From Microvirga flavescens (lineage in GTDB: Bacteria > Pseudomonadota > Alphaproteobacteria > Rhizobiales > Beijerinckiaceae): 64,000 nucleotides of DNA. The notes beneath the pieces were generated by a model, which was given only the letters and a program-made list of their open reading frames with translations, was not told the origin of the DNA and ran no database searches. Below, one piece after another: positions 17,134 to 25,794 of this stretch. The position numbers and the translations under genes are program-made. The DNA lies in the NCBI RefSeq assembly GCF_003290125.1, contig NZ_QMKH01000004.1, forward strand, positions 124,001 to 188,000, given 5' to 3'. Numbering within the stretch: position 1 is the stretch's first letter; every line of letters begins with the position of its first letter.

Positions 17134-18661
17134 GTCCGGCCTCCCGGTCGTGGCCGACGCCGAGCATTTCGAGGCCGATGGCCTCCTTCGTCCATTCCGG
17201 CGTCGGTTTCACGGGGCTTAAGCGGCCATGATGGATCACGGCGAGACGGTCGGCGATCTCAAACAATTCGTCGAGGTCCTGACTAATCACAACGATGGCG
17301 CTGCCGGCTCTTGCAAGGTCCACGAGCGCCTGACGGATGAGGCGCGCCGCTCCGGCATCGACGCCCCATGTAGGCTGGTTGACGATCAAGAGCTTCGGCT
17401 TGCGGATGATCTCACGGCCGATCACGAATTTCTGGAGGTTCCCGCCCGACAGCTTACGTGCCTGCGCGTCCTCTCCCGGCGAGCGGACATCGAAGCCCTT
17501 GATGATCGTCCGAGCGAGTTTTCGCGCCGCGCCAAGAACGACAAATCCCGATTTGCTCACCGCGCCCACGGCATGGTGCGAGACGAGGATGTTCTCGCTC
17601 AAGCGATGGGTCGGCGCGGCGGCGTGGCCCAGACGTTCCTCCGGAACGAAAGCCGCTCCAAGTTTGCGGCGCTGGTCGATCTCAAAGGAGCCGCAGGGCT
17701 TTCCATTGATGATGACCGCGCTCGCGCTCTCAACCGTCGTTTCGCCGGAAAGGGCGGCGAACAATTCGCTCTGACCATTCCCCGCAACACCCGCGATGCC
17801 GATCACCTCTCCGGCACGGGCGTTGAGATTGATGTCGATCAGGGCCTGCCCGTGCAATCCTGCGGGCGGGACGGAGAGATTTTGAACGGACAGGATCTCG
17901 GCCTGCCCTTCATGCACTCCGGAGGATTTGACCTCGCCGATCTCGTTGCCGACCATCAGGGCGGCGATTTCGCGGGCGCTGCGCTCGCGCGGATCGAGGG
18001 TCGCCGTGACCCGCCCTGCCCTCAGGATCGTCGCATTGCGGCAGAGGCGGCGAACCTCTTCCAGCTTGTGGGAAATGTAGAGGATGGCGCACCCGTCTGC
18101 GGCCAGTTTCTCGAGCGTGATGAACAGATGCTCGGATTCCTGCGGGGTGAGAACCGAAGTCGGTTCATCGAGGATCAGCAGATTCGGGTTCTGCAACAGG
18201 CAGCGCACGATTTCGATGCGCTGCCGCTCCCCGGCCGAAAGCGTCCAGACCGCCCGGTCCGGCTCCAGCGAGAGGCCATAGGCGCGGCTGATGTCGCCAA
18301 GGCGCGCCCGTACTGCGGAAAGCGTCCAGGTGGCGGGCAAGGCGACCGCGATGTTCTCCGCGACCGTCAGCTCATCGAAGAGAGAGAAATGCTGGAACAC
18401 CATGCCGATGCCCAGCTCCCGTGCCTCGACGGGAGAGGAGATCGTCACAGGGCGGCCCTGCCAGAGAATCTGCCCCTCGGTCGGCTCGATGACCCCATAG
18501 AGAATCTTGACCAGGGTGGACTTGCCCGCGCCGTTTTCGCCGAGAAGGGCGTGGATCTCACCCGGCGCGATGGCAAGATCGATGCCGTCGTTCGCCAGAA
18601 GCTCGCCGTAGCGCTTGGAAATCTTCCTCAGTTCAACAAGAGCCGGCGTTGTCGAATTCAT
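17123..18661 (-). CDS. BMP-type ABC transporter ATPase (two fused domains)
   Basis: A 512-residue protein with two ABC domains, as in sugar and nucleoside importers. The first has Walker A GENGAGKST at about 40-48, signature LSAGERQRIEI and Walker B LLILDEPTSVL. The second has a relaxed Walker A (GVAGNGQSE) and signature LSGGNLQKFVIGRE, a normal feature of this family where one site is weak. It is the first gene of the operon ATPase-permease-permease-binding protein that powers uptake of a nucleoside-like substrate. Confidence 0.94.
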   Translation of the reverse strand: MNSTTPALVELRKISKRYGELLANDGIDLAIAPGEIHALLGENGAGKSTLVKILYGVIEPTEGQILWQGRPVTISSPVEARELGIGMVFQHFSLFDELTVAENIAVALPATWTLSAVRARLGDISRAYGLSLEPDRAVWTLSAGERQRIEIVRCLLQNPNLLILDEPTSVLTPQESEHLFITLEKLAADGCAILYISHKLEEVRRLCRNATILRAGRVTATLDPRERSAREIAALMVGNEIGEVKSSGVHEGQAEILSVQNLSVPPAGLHGQALIDINLNARAGEVIGIAGVAGNGQSELFAALSGETTVESASAVIINGKPCGSFEIDQRRKLGAAFVPEERLGHAAAPTHRLSENILVSHHAVGAVSKSGFVVLGAARKLARTIIKGFDVRSPGEDAQARKLSGGNLQKFVIGREIIRKPKLLIVNQPTWGVDAGAARLIRQALVDLARAGSAIVVISQDLDELFEIADRLAVIHHGRLSPVKPTPEWTKEAIGLEMLGVGHDREAGHAA

Positions 18662-18862
18662 AGGCCCCGATCCCGGTTCAGACGCGAAGACACACGGACA
18701 GACATGTCACGGCAACGCGTAACCTAAAATCCGTCGCGATAGACATTCTTTTGTCTCCCCCGTCAGCGATCATAGGGATAGGCTTCTCCGGTCGGCAATG
18801 GCAAAAGCACTCATTCGCGTGCATTGCAATCACCCTGCGGTCGAAGTCGATGAGGAAAACTC

Positions 18863-20065
18863 GTGACCAAGCGTAATTTCGATATCGTCATCGTCGGAGC
18901 GGGAGCCGTCGGGCTCACGGCTGCACTATCGTTTGCGCAGGAGGGGTTCCGAACCGCCCTGGTCGGCAGCCTGGAAACCCGCCGCGACGGACGCACGGTC
19001 GCCCTGTTCGACGGGTCCGTGCGGTTTCTCGAAGCCTTGGGGCTTTGGCCGACGCTGGAGAAGCATTCCGCCCCTCTGGCGACCATGCGCCTGATCGACG
19101 ATACAGGCAGCCTGTTCCGGCCCCCACCAGCTGAATTTCATGCCTCCGAGATCGACCTCGACGCTTTCGGCTGGAACATCGAAAACGCCACGCTCCTCGA
19201 AGAACTCGCGGCAGCCGCCCGCAAGCAGGAAGGGCTGACCCTGATCCCGGGGATGGCCGCAGGCTTCGAAGGCGTTGGGGACGCTGCCTGGATTGGCCTT
19301 GCCGACGGGGAGGTGCTCAATGCCGATCTCGTCGTCGCGGCGGACGGGCGGCACTCCAAGCTGCGCCAGCAGGCCGGGATCGAGGCCAAGACCTGGTCCT
19401 ATCCTCAATCGGCTCTGACGGTCATTCTCGCCCACGACCGCGACCACCGGGATACCTCGACGGAATTTCACACCCGGCATGGACCGTTCACGCTGGTCCC
19501 CCTGCCCGGCCGGCGCTCCAGCCTCGTCTGGGTCACGAGCACGGAGAACGCCGAGCGTCTCGCCGGCCTCGACGATGCCCACCTCGCCCTCGAGATCGAA
19601 CGGCAGGCGCAGTCCCTCCTCGGAGCCATGCGGATCGATGGGCCAAGAGGCGTGGTGCCTATGAGCGGGCTATCCGTCAGCCATTACTACGCCCCGCGCC
19701 TCGCGCTTGTGGGCGAAACGGCACACGTCTTCCCGCCCATCGGCGCGCAGGGCCTCAATCTCGGCTTGCGGGATGTCGCCGCGCTGAGGGATGCCATCGT
19801 CGATGCGCGGGAGGAAGGGTTGTCTCCCGGAGACGATATGGCCCTTCGCCAATATCAGCGTGGGCGGGATATCGACGTCCGCTCCCGCACGACTGCCGTG
19901 GACAGCCTCAACCGGACACTTTTGTCCGAGCTGATGCCCGCCGATTTTCTGCGTGGCGCGGGGCTTCTCGCGATCAACGGAATCGGGCCGCTTCGCCGCG
20001 CCGTGATGCGGGAAGGCGTTCTGCCGCGCATCGGCGCGCCGCGCCTGATGCAAAGGTCAACTTAA
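18863..20065 (+). CDS. UbiH/UbiF/COQ6-family FAD monooxygenase
   Basis: A GTG start at 18863 is preceded by GAGGAAA. The 400-residue flavoprotein has the N-terminal dinucleotide motif VGAGAVGLTAALS (about 11-23), the middle DGRHSK motif and the C-terminal FAD motif GETAHVFPPIGAQGLNLGLRD. The family hydroxylates the aromatic ring of ubiquinone precursors, and this is the most likely role. Which ring position it acts on cannot be told, because alphaproteobacteria use variable sets (UbiL, UbiM, UbiH). It is convergent with the AEC gene, the stops overlapping by 4 bp. Confidence 0.9.
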   Translation: MTKRNFDIVIVGAGAVGLTAALSFAQEGFRTALVGSLETRRDGRTVALFDGSVRFLEALGLWPTLEKHSAPLATMRLIDDTGSLFRPPPAEFHASEIDLDAFGWNIENATLLEELAAAARKQEGLTLIPGMAAGFEGVGDAAWIGLADGEVLNADLVVAADGRHSKLRQQAGIEAKTWSYPQSALTVILAHDRDHRDTSTEFHTRHGPFTLVPLPGRRSSLVWVTSTENAERLAGLDDAHLALEIERQAQSLLGAMRIDGPRGVVPMSGLSVSHYYAPRLALVGETAHVFPPIGAQGLNLGLRDVAALRDAIVDAREEGLSPGDDMALRQYQRGRDIDVRSRTTAVDSLNRTLLSELMPADFLRGAGLLAINGIGPLRRAVMREGVLPRIGAPRLMQRST

Positions 20066-21030
20066 GGAAACAGATCGTAGGGCAGTGCGCCGATCTTGAT
20101 GAGGTAGAGAAGCCCCGTCAGCGTCACCATCGAGGCCAGTGTCCCGATCAGCACGCAGGCCGAAGCCCGTTCGACACCCACGTTGTACTGCGTCGAGATG
20201 ACGAAGATGTTCAGCGCGGGAGGCAGAGCCGCCATGATGAGGGCCGCATAGGTCCAGACAGGCCCGAAATCACCGATAGCCGAGAGCAGGAGCCAGACGG
20301 CGAAGGGGTGCAGGATAAGCTTGATGAATACCAGCGCCGGAACCTCGCCCGGAATGCGGTCCAAGGGCCTGAGAGCAACCGTGACGCCGAGAATGAACAA
20401 CGCGCAGGGCGCCGCCGCACCCGAGAGCCAGCCAACCATCTTGTCGATGGCGACCGGCACCTGAAGCTGCCAGTAGCTCGCGCCTAGTCCCAAGGCCGTT
20501 GCCACATTGAACGGGTGGGTTATGACGCGCCAGACGATGCGCCCTGCCGTGGCCGCCAGGCTCCGCTTCTCCACGCCAGCGACGGTCATCAGGAGCGGCA
20601 CGAGGGAGAACAGCAGCAGGTTGTCGAAAACGAAGATCAGGACCACCGGCGGGCTGGCCTCCGCACCGATGGCGGAGAGAACCAGCGGCGGGCCCATATA
20701 GCCGATGTTCGAGTACGATCCCGCGACACCCTGCATGACCGATTGCGGAACGTCTCTCGTATGCTTCCACCCCGCCCCGAAAGAGAGCGTGAAGGCGCAG
20801 AAGGTGGCGATTGTGGTCGCAGTGACAAAGGGCCAGTTCGTCAGCTCGGCCAGGGGCTTATCCGCGATGAGGCGGAAGAACAGGCAGGGCAGCGCCACGT
20901 AGATCAGGAAGAACTGCATCCATGCCAGACCGCCCTCCGGTTGCCTGACGACCTTACCGCAAAAGAAACCGAGGCCTATCAGGCCGAAAAACGGCGCAAG
21001 CAGGTGGAAAAGCCCGATCAGGTCGGACAT
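20062..21030 (-). CDS. AEC-family (auxin efflux carrier-like) transporter
   Basis: A 322-residue protein with about ten hydrophobic helices in two halves, the family-typical SYSNIGYMGPPLVLSAIG segment near residue 105 and ALPPALNIFVISTQY near the C-terminus. AEC members (e.g. MdcF-like) export organic acids or related anions. No enzyme gene beside it hints at a substrate. Confidence 0.9.
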   Translation of the reverse strand: MSDLIGLFHLLAPFFGLIGLGFFCGKVVRQPEGGLAWMQFFLIYVALPCLFFRLIADKPLAELTNWPFVTATTIATFCAFTLSFGAGWKHTRDVPQSVMQGVAGSYSNIGYMGPPLVLSAIGAEASPPVVLIFVFDNLLLFSLVPLLMTVAGVEKRSLAATAGRIVWRVITHPFNVATALGLGASYWQLQVPVAIDKMVGWLSGAAAPCALFILGVTVALRPLDRIPGEVPALVFIKLILHPFAVWLLLSAIGDFGPVWTYAALIMAALPPALNIFVISTQYNVGVERASACVLIGTLASMVTLTGLLYLIKIGALPYDLFP

Positions 21031-21261
21031 CGCGGGCTCCTCGACAAGGATGAGAATCGGCCTTGGCCGGGGTTACTCTCATGTGGCTGGGAAGCTTCTT
21101 CTCGCAGGCTCGCGAAAGCGTCGCAATGACATGAACGAAGGGGCGTCAGAAGAAAAACGCAAGGCTCAATCGTGAATTACGACTGGTAAGTAAGCCATTT
21201 TATGATCAAATTTTCCGGGTACGCGCAACAACACAATACTTCGGGCGAAGGAACAGAACCG

Positions 21262-21591
21262 ATGAAGGCGCTTTTCGCGAAGTTCGGCATAGGCCAAGTG
21301 GTGAAACACCGGGTCTATGCTTTTCGGGGCCTGATTTATGATGTCGACCCTGAGTTCGGCAACACGGAAGAATGGTGGCTCTCGATCCCCGAGGACGTGC
21401 GCCCACGCAAGGATCAGCCCTTCTATCACCTCTTCGCCGAGAACGCGGAAAGCGAATACATCGCCTATGTTTCCGAGCAAAATCTGGTTCTGGACGACTC
21501 GGAGGAGCCTTTGCGCAACCCGATGATCGGACAGATGTTCGTGCGCGACGAAGGCGGCGCGTACCGGGCTCTCCCGACCGTCAGCCATTAG
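21262..21591 (+). CDS. hspQ: Heat shock protein HspQ
   Basis: The 109-residue product starts MKALFAKFGIGQVVKHRVYAF, the usual beginning of HspQ (hemimethylated DNA-binding protein/YccV family). It contains the conserved FRGLIYDVDPEF and RPRKDQPFYHL segments. The frame is open 20 codons further upstream, but homology starts here and AAGGA lies before it. HspQ is a small cytosolic factor that modulates Lon protease and DnaA stability in enterobacteria. A strong terminator follows. Confidence 0.93.
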   Translation: MKALFAKFGIGQVVKHRVYAFRGLIYDVDPEFGNTEEWWLSIPEDVRPRKDQPFYHLFAENAESEYIAYVSEQNLVLDDSEEPLRNPMIGQMFVRDEGGAYRALPTVSH

Positions 21592-21639
21592 AACGCAAGG
21601 ACCGGAAACCCCTTTCCAGTTTGTGCTCCCAAAACGAAA

Positions 21640-21665
21640 AACGCCGGGCACTGGCCCGGCGTTTT
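21640..21665. terminator. Bidirectional intrinsic terminator between hspQ and ialB-like gene
   Basis: A GC-rich stem (ACGCCGGGC with GCCCGGCGT and a short loop) is flanked by A-rich sequence on the left and TTTTC on the right. It can therefore end both the plus-strand hspQ transcript and the minus-strand gene that stops at 21685. Confidence 0.88.
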
Positions 21666-21684
21666 CTTTGGATCGTCGAGAGCT

Positions 21685-22452
21685 TTACGGCTTGGGAGCC
21701 GCCGGAGCGGCCGCGCCGCCGCTTTCGAGCTTCTTGCGCATTTCGTCGCTCTTCTTCTCGAGCTCTTCCTGCAACTTCTTCTGCTGCTCTTCCAGAACCT
21801 TCGGGTCGATGGCCGGGCCGTCGAAGGCCTTGCCGAAGCCAGTGGCCGGAACCGCGAAGGTGACCATGCGGCCAGCCTGGTTCTGAACGCTGACGTTCAG
21901 GCTGGTGCCCTTCTTGAGTGCTGCGATGAACTCGTCCTTGACAGGGGACTCGGCGAAGCAGCCGTTCGGGAAGCAAACGGCGTACCTGCCGTCAACCGGC
22001 GCGCCCTGATCGACCGTGAAGCGGACGCCCGGCTGCAGAAGCAGGCCGAGGGGCATCAGGAAACGCAGGATTTTCTGCGGCTGCGCGCCCTTGATGTCAT
22101 AGAGCGCCACGGCGAGGACCGGCTGGCCCTGATCCGAAACGAAGTCGCGGGTGGTGTAGCAGATCTCGGAGTTCGTGCCCTGATCCTTGCCGCAAACCTT
22201 CGTCCATTCCGGCTGGGACGGCTCGGGCTTGACCTGGACGACCATCGGGCCGGTGCCCTGCGGAGCGGGAGCGGCGCCGGGAGCGCCAGCCGGTGGAGCT
22301 GCGGGGCGCGGAGCCTGGGCGGGCTGGGCCTGAGGCCTCGCAGGGGCCGGTGCCGTCTGCGCCAGAACGGGCGAGGCGCTCAGCACCAGCGCCAAAGCGG
22401 TAACCAGGCCGCGATTGCCCCTCAGGCTCGCGATGCGAGTCGCGAATGACAT
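21685..22452 (-). CDS. Invasion-associated locus B (IalB)-family protein
   Basis: A 255-residue exported protein: a signal peptide (LVTALALVLSASPVLAQ), a long Pro/Ala/Gln-rich linker (about 32-65), the IalB domain beginning with WTKVCGKDQ and containing the paired-cysteine region CFPNGCFA, and a charged coiled-coil tail (EEQQKKLQEELEKKSDEMRKKLE) ending in Ala/Pro. IalB proteins are common in Hyphomicrobiales; the Bartonella member contributes to red-cell entry, but most family members are uncharacterised periplasmic proteins. No host-related role should be assumed here. Confidence 0.9.
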   Translation of the reverse strand: MSFATRIASLRGNRGLVTALALVLSASPVLAQTAPAPARPQAQPAQAPRPAAPPAGAPGAAPAPQGTGPMVVQVKPEPSQPEWTKVCGKDQGTNSEICYTTRDFVSDQGQPVLAVALYDIKGAQPQKILRFLMPLGLLLQPGVRFTVDQGAPVDGRYAVCFPNGCFAESPVKDEFIAALKKGTSLNVSVQNQAGRMVTFAVPATGFGKAFDGPAIDPKVLEEQQKKLQEELEKKSDEMRKKLESGGAAAPAAPKP

Positions 22453-22670
22453 GTCGTTATTCCTCTTCAGTCGGAAGGCTGGCTGCGGTGGAGCGAGCCG
22501 TATTATTGAGTAACTCGATAACCTTCAATGGGACAGTGAATCTTTGCCGATTAAGGCGAAGGCATGACGTGCAGCGTTCCTTTATCCTCTCGCAGAGGAG
22601 GATTCCAGTCGCAAACAGCACCTTTGTCCGTAATATCCTTGGCAAAATACACGAATCGCGAGTGGAGCCA

Positions 22671-24485
22671 ATGCGCTGGAGAGTCGGGAATTGCCTGCGG
22701 GCGGCCTTTGCCGCGATTCTTTCCGCGGCCGCCTCGATCTCTGCCGCACAGGCCTTGCCGGAGCGGCAGAGCCTTGCGATGCATGGAGCCCCTGCCCTTG
22801 CAGATGGCTTCACGCGACTGCCCTACGCGAATCCCGATGTCCCAAAAGGCGGGCGAATCACACTCGCCCTTCAAGGCACCTTCGACAGCCTCAATCCGCT
22901 GATCGTACTCGGTGTCGCGCCGGATGTCGTGCCGCGCTATGTCCTGCAGACCCTTATGATGCGCTCGCTCGACGAGCCTTTCAGCGCCTATAGCCTTGTC
23001 GCCCGCTCCTATGAGATGCCCGAGGACAGAAGCTGGATCGTATTCAATCTCGATCCCCGCGCCCATTTCTCCGACGGCCATCCTCTCACCGCCGAGGACG
23101 TGCGCTTTACCTTCGAGTTATTGAAGAAGAACGGAAAGCCGTTTCACCGCTCCAGTTTCGGTCAGGTCAAGGCGGTCGAGATCGTGGACCCTCACAGGAT
23201 CAGGTTCGATCTGTCGGGATCGAGCGACCGGGAGCTGCCTCTCATCATCGCTACGACGATGCCGATTTTCGCGGCCCATGCGACCAATGCAGAAACTTTC
23301 GCGAATACGTCTCTGACCCCGCCCATCGGCTCGGGGCCGTACACAATCAAGGACGTGAAGCCGGGCGAGCGCGTTCTGCTGGAGCGGCGCAAGGACTTCT
23401 GGGGCGCTGATCTTCCGATCCTTTCCGGCGTCTACAACTTCGATCAAATCGAATACGATTTTTATCGCGATGACAGTACGTTGTTTGAGTCTTTTAAGGC
23501 TGGACTTTATGACTATCGCCTTGAGACCGACGCCGGTCGATGGGCAACCGGCTATGACATTCCCGCCGTCCGTGATGGCCGTATCATTCGCGAGGCGCTG
23601 TCGATCAAGATGCCGAAAGGCATGAACGGATTTGCCTTCAACACTCGCAAGGCCATCTTCGCGGATGCGAGAGTGCGGGAGGCGCTCGGCTATCTCATCG
23701 ATTTCGACTGGATCAACCGCAACCTGTTCTTCGGCCAGCTCCAACGATGCACGGGCTACTTTTCCGACTCCGATCTTTCCTCTTACGGCCGCGCGCCCAC
23801 GCAGGAGGAGCGTCGCCTTCTCGCGCCTTTCTCTGACGCTGTTCGCAGCGACATTCTTGAAGGGAGCTGGCGGCTTCCCTCCAACGACGGTTCGGGACGT
23901 GACCGGGAGGCGGCGCAACGCGCCCTCTCCCTCCTGCATGAGGCCGGATGGGTCATTCAAGGCGGCACGCTGCGCCGCAAGGACACTGGTGAGCCCTTTA
24001 CGTTCGAATTGCTGGTGAGATCGCAGGCTCAGGAGAGGCTCGCCCTCAACTTCGCCCAATCCCTCTCCCGGGTCGGCATTCAGGCACGGGTGCGCCTCGT
24101 GGACGATGTACAGTACTGGCGGCGGATCTCGCGGTTTGAATTCGACATGATCCAGACGGCGTGGTCCGCGACGGCTTCCCCCGGCAATGAACAGCGCAAT
24201 CGCTGGGGGGCTGTTGCGGCGTCGAGATCAGGTTCGCTGAACTACGCGGGAGCCTCCTCGCCCGCCATCGATCGCATGATCGATGCAATACTGGAGGCGC
24301 GGAGCCGGGAGGACTTTGTTGCCGCCGTCCGCGCGCTCGACAGGGTTCTTCTCTCCGGATTCTATGTCGTGCCGCTGTTTTATGTGCCCGATCAGTGGAT
24401 TGCCCATAAATCCAACCTGAAGCGGCCCTCCTCCACGCCACTTTTGGGCACCAGCATCGATTCGTGGTGGCTCGCCGCCCCCTGA
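22671..24485 (+). CDS. Extracellular solute-binding protein, family 5 (YejA-like peptide binding)
   Basis: The start at 22671 gives a signal peptide (MRWRVGNCLRAAFAAILSAAASISAAQA) and has GGAG upstream; the frame is open 75 codons further without coding character. The 604-residue protein has the SBP_bac_5 pattern: PKGGRITLALQGTFDSLNPL near the mature N-terminus, the FTFELLKKNG segment and the C-terminal RNRWG and YVVPLFYVPD stretches. YejA-like members feed oligopeptides to a YejBEF importer, whose genes are not adjacent here, so this is an orphan binding protein. Confidence 0.92.
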   Translation: MRWRVGNCLRAAFAAILSAAASISAAQALPERQSLAMHGAPALADGFTRLPYANPDVPKGGRITLALQGTFDSLNPLIVLGVAPDVVPRYVLQTLMMRSLDEPFSAYSLVARSYEMPEDRSWIVFNLDPRAHFSDGHPLTAEDVRFTFELLKKNGKPFHRSSFGQVKAVEIVDPHRIRFDLSGSSDRELPLIIATTMPIFAAHATNAETFANTSLTPPIGSGPYTIKDVKPGERVLLERRKDFWGADLPILSGVYNFDQIEYDFYRDDSTLFESFKAGLYDYRLETDAGRWATGYDIPAVRDGRIIREALSIKMPKGMNGFAFNTRKAIFADARVREALGYLIDFDWINRNLFFGQLQRCTGYFSDSDLSSYGRAPTQEERRLLAPFSDAVRSDILEGSWRLPSNDGSGRDREAAQRALSLLHEAGWVIQGGTLRRKDTGEPFTFELLVRSQAQERLALNFAQSLSRVGIQARVRLVDDVQYWRRISRFEFDMIQTAWSATASPGNEQRNRWGAVAASRSGSLNYAGASSPAIDRMIDAILEARSREDFVAAVRALDRVLLSGFYVVPLFYVPDQWIAHKSNLKRPSSTPLLGTSIDSWWLAAP

Positions 24486-24589
24486 ATGGGCCGTTACTCT
24501 CCCGTTCATTTGCACCGTGAAACAAAGGGGTCCTGAGAGCGTTTGAAAGCGACCTTGGTTCCAAGGACGCTCATGCGACGGGGCTCGAC

Positions 24590-24943
24590 ATGAACGGTTT
24601 GAAAAAGGTTCTTGTGGTCGACAGCGGCGAACGTGCGCCGGACAGCGCCCTTTCGGCGGAACTCGCCGGCATGGGTTATGCCAGCATCACCACTCCCTTC
24701 GAGGCTGCGGACGATGTTCTCGCGCTCATTCCGAGCCCGGTCGCGGTCGTTCTCCAGATCGCTGAGGATGCGCCCGCCGCAGAGCGGTCCAAGTTCCTCG
24801 CGCTTGCCCAGCGCTTTCAGCACATGCTCGGCGATAGCGGCGTGCCGGTAATCCTGCTGACCGGCGACAATGCCCATATCTCGCCGAGGCTTCTGCAGTG
24901 CGAGCCCGGCGCGTTCCGCATCATTGAGACGCGAGCCTCATAA
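24590..24943 (+). CDS. Degenerate receiver-like protein of unknown function
   Basis: A 117-residue protein with alternating beta strands and helices like a response-regulator receiver: KKVLVVDSGER at the start, AVVLQIAED where the phosphorylated Asp strand would be, and GVPVILLTGDN for the T/S strand. The usual acidic pair and the phosphoacceptor Asp are not in place (VLQ instead of a D-containing strand), so phosphotransfer is unlikely. It overlaps the 3' end of the convergent serine hydrolase gene by 23 bp. The fold assignment is inference from pattern only. Confidence 0.6.
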   Translation: MNGLKKVLVVDSGERAPDSALSAELAGMGYASITTPFEAADDVLALIPSPVAVVLQIAEDAPAAERSKFLALAQRFQHMLGDSGVPVILLTGDNAHISPRLLQCEPGAFRIIETRAS

Positions 24944-25793
24944 CCTCATTTTCGGCAATGGCATCGTCAATCCCGACGCTGAAAGCGGCCACCGTGCGGT
25001 GCGGCGACAGTTCGGGGAAGTGATAGACGGCGACCCGGCTTCCCGGTCCTCCACCCGTATGGCCGACGACCCGGCTCCCATCGTTGAACGTTCCGCTCAT
25101 AAGCCCGAGGCCATAACCGGCTTTGCGCCAGGGACGACCTTCGATGGGGCCTCCGAGAACAAAAGGCTCTGTCGCTTCGGCAAGAAGCGACGCGGGCAGG
25201 AAACTCCCCTTGAAAAGGCGATCCATCAGGAGCGCGGCATCCTTCACCGAGCCGACCAGGAGGCCGTGATAGACCCAACCGGGATGATAGTTCTGCGCCT
25301 CGCCCATTGCGACCTGCGCAAGATCGCTTCGGTCCTTCGCGAGCCGCGCGGACAAGACGCCGAGCGGGTCGAGAACAAGACGCCTCAATGCCTCCGCGAG
25401 ATCGGCTCCCGTGGCTTCCTCGAGGATCCGGCCTACCAGCGCATAGCCGATATTGGAATAACCCCATCCCTCGCCGGGGCGATAGCGCAGCCGGTCGGCA
25501 TCGATGCGCGTGAGAAGTTCGTTCAAGGGCCAAGGCTCGTCACCGGCCGCAACAGCATCGTGATAGGCTTGATAGCCGCCGTAGTCGACGAGGCCCGCCC
25601 GGTGCTGCAGCAATTGCCGAAGCGTATAAGGCCGATCCGCCATCATCTCATCGAGTTGCAGAGCGCCATCCCGCACAAGAGTGAGACACGCGGCGGCGAT
25701 GACCGTCTTGGTGACGCTCCACCACGGCACGACTATCTCCGCGTTGTCAGCCCGTCCGATCTCGCCGCCCGTGATGACGATATGAGCGTGCAT
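24921..25793 (-). CDS. Serine hydrolase of the class C beta-lactamase/penicillin-binding family
   Basis: A 290-residue protein with the three family motifs: SVTK (Ser26-Lys29, the SxxK nucleophile pair), YSN at the second motif (GWGYSNIGYA) and HTGG as third motif. There is no signal peptide, so it is probably cytosolic, unlike AmpC, and is more like esterase or peptidase members. It is short for the family (usual length about 350-400). Its start is one base from the mfd stop on the same strand, so it may be cotranscribed with mfd. The substrate is unknown. Confidence 0.85.
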   Translation of the reverse strand: MHAHIVITGGEIGRADNAEIVVPWWSVTKTVIAAACLTLVRDGALQLDEMMADRPYTLRQLLQHRAGLVDYGGYQAYHDAVAAGDEPWPLNELLTRIDADRLRYRPGEGWGYSNIGYALVGRILEEATGADLAEALRRLVLDPLGVLSARLAKDRSDLAQVAMGEAQNYHPGWVYHGLLVGSVKDAALLMDRLFKGSFLPASLLAEATEPFVLGGPIEGRPWRKAGYGLGLMSGTFNDGSRVVGHTGGGPGSRVAVYHFPELSPHRTVAAFSVGIDDAIAENEVMRLASQ

Positions 25794-25794
25794 C

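Noticed and set aside
17228-18727. Plus-strand open frame of 499 codons
   Set aside because: Antisense to the BMP-type ABC ATPase gene, which has complete Walker and signature motifs.
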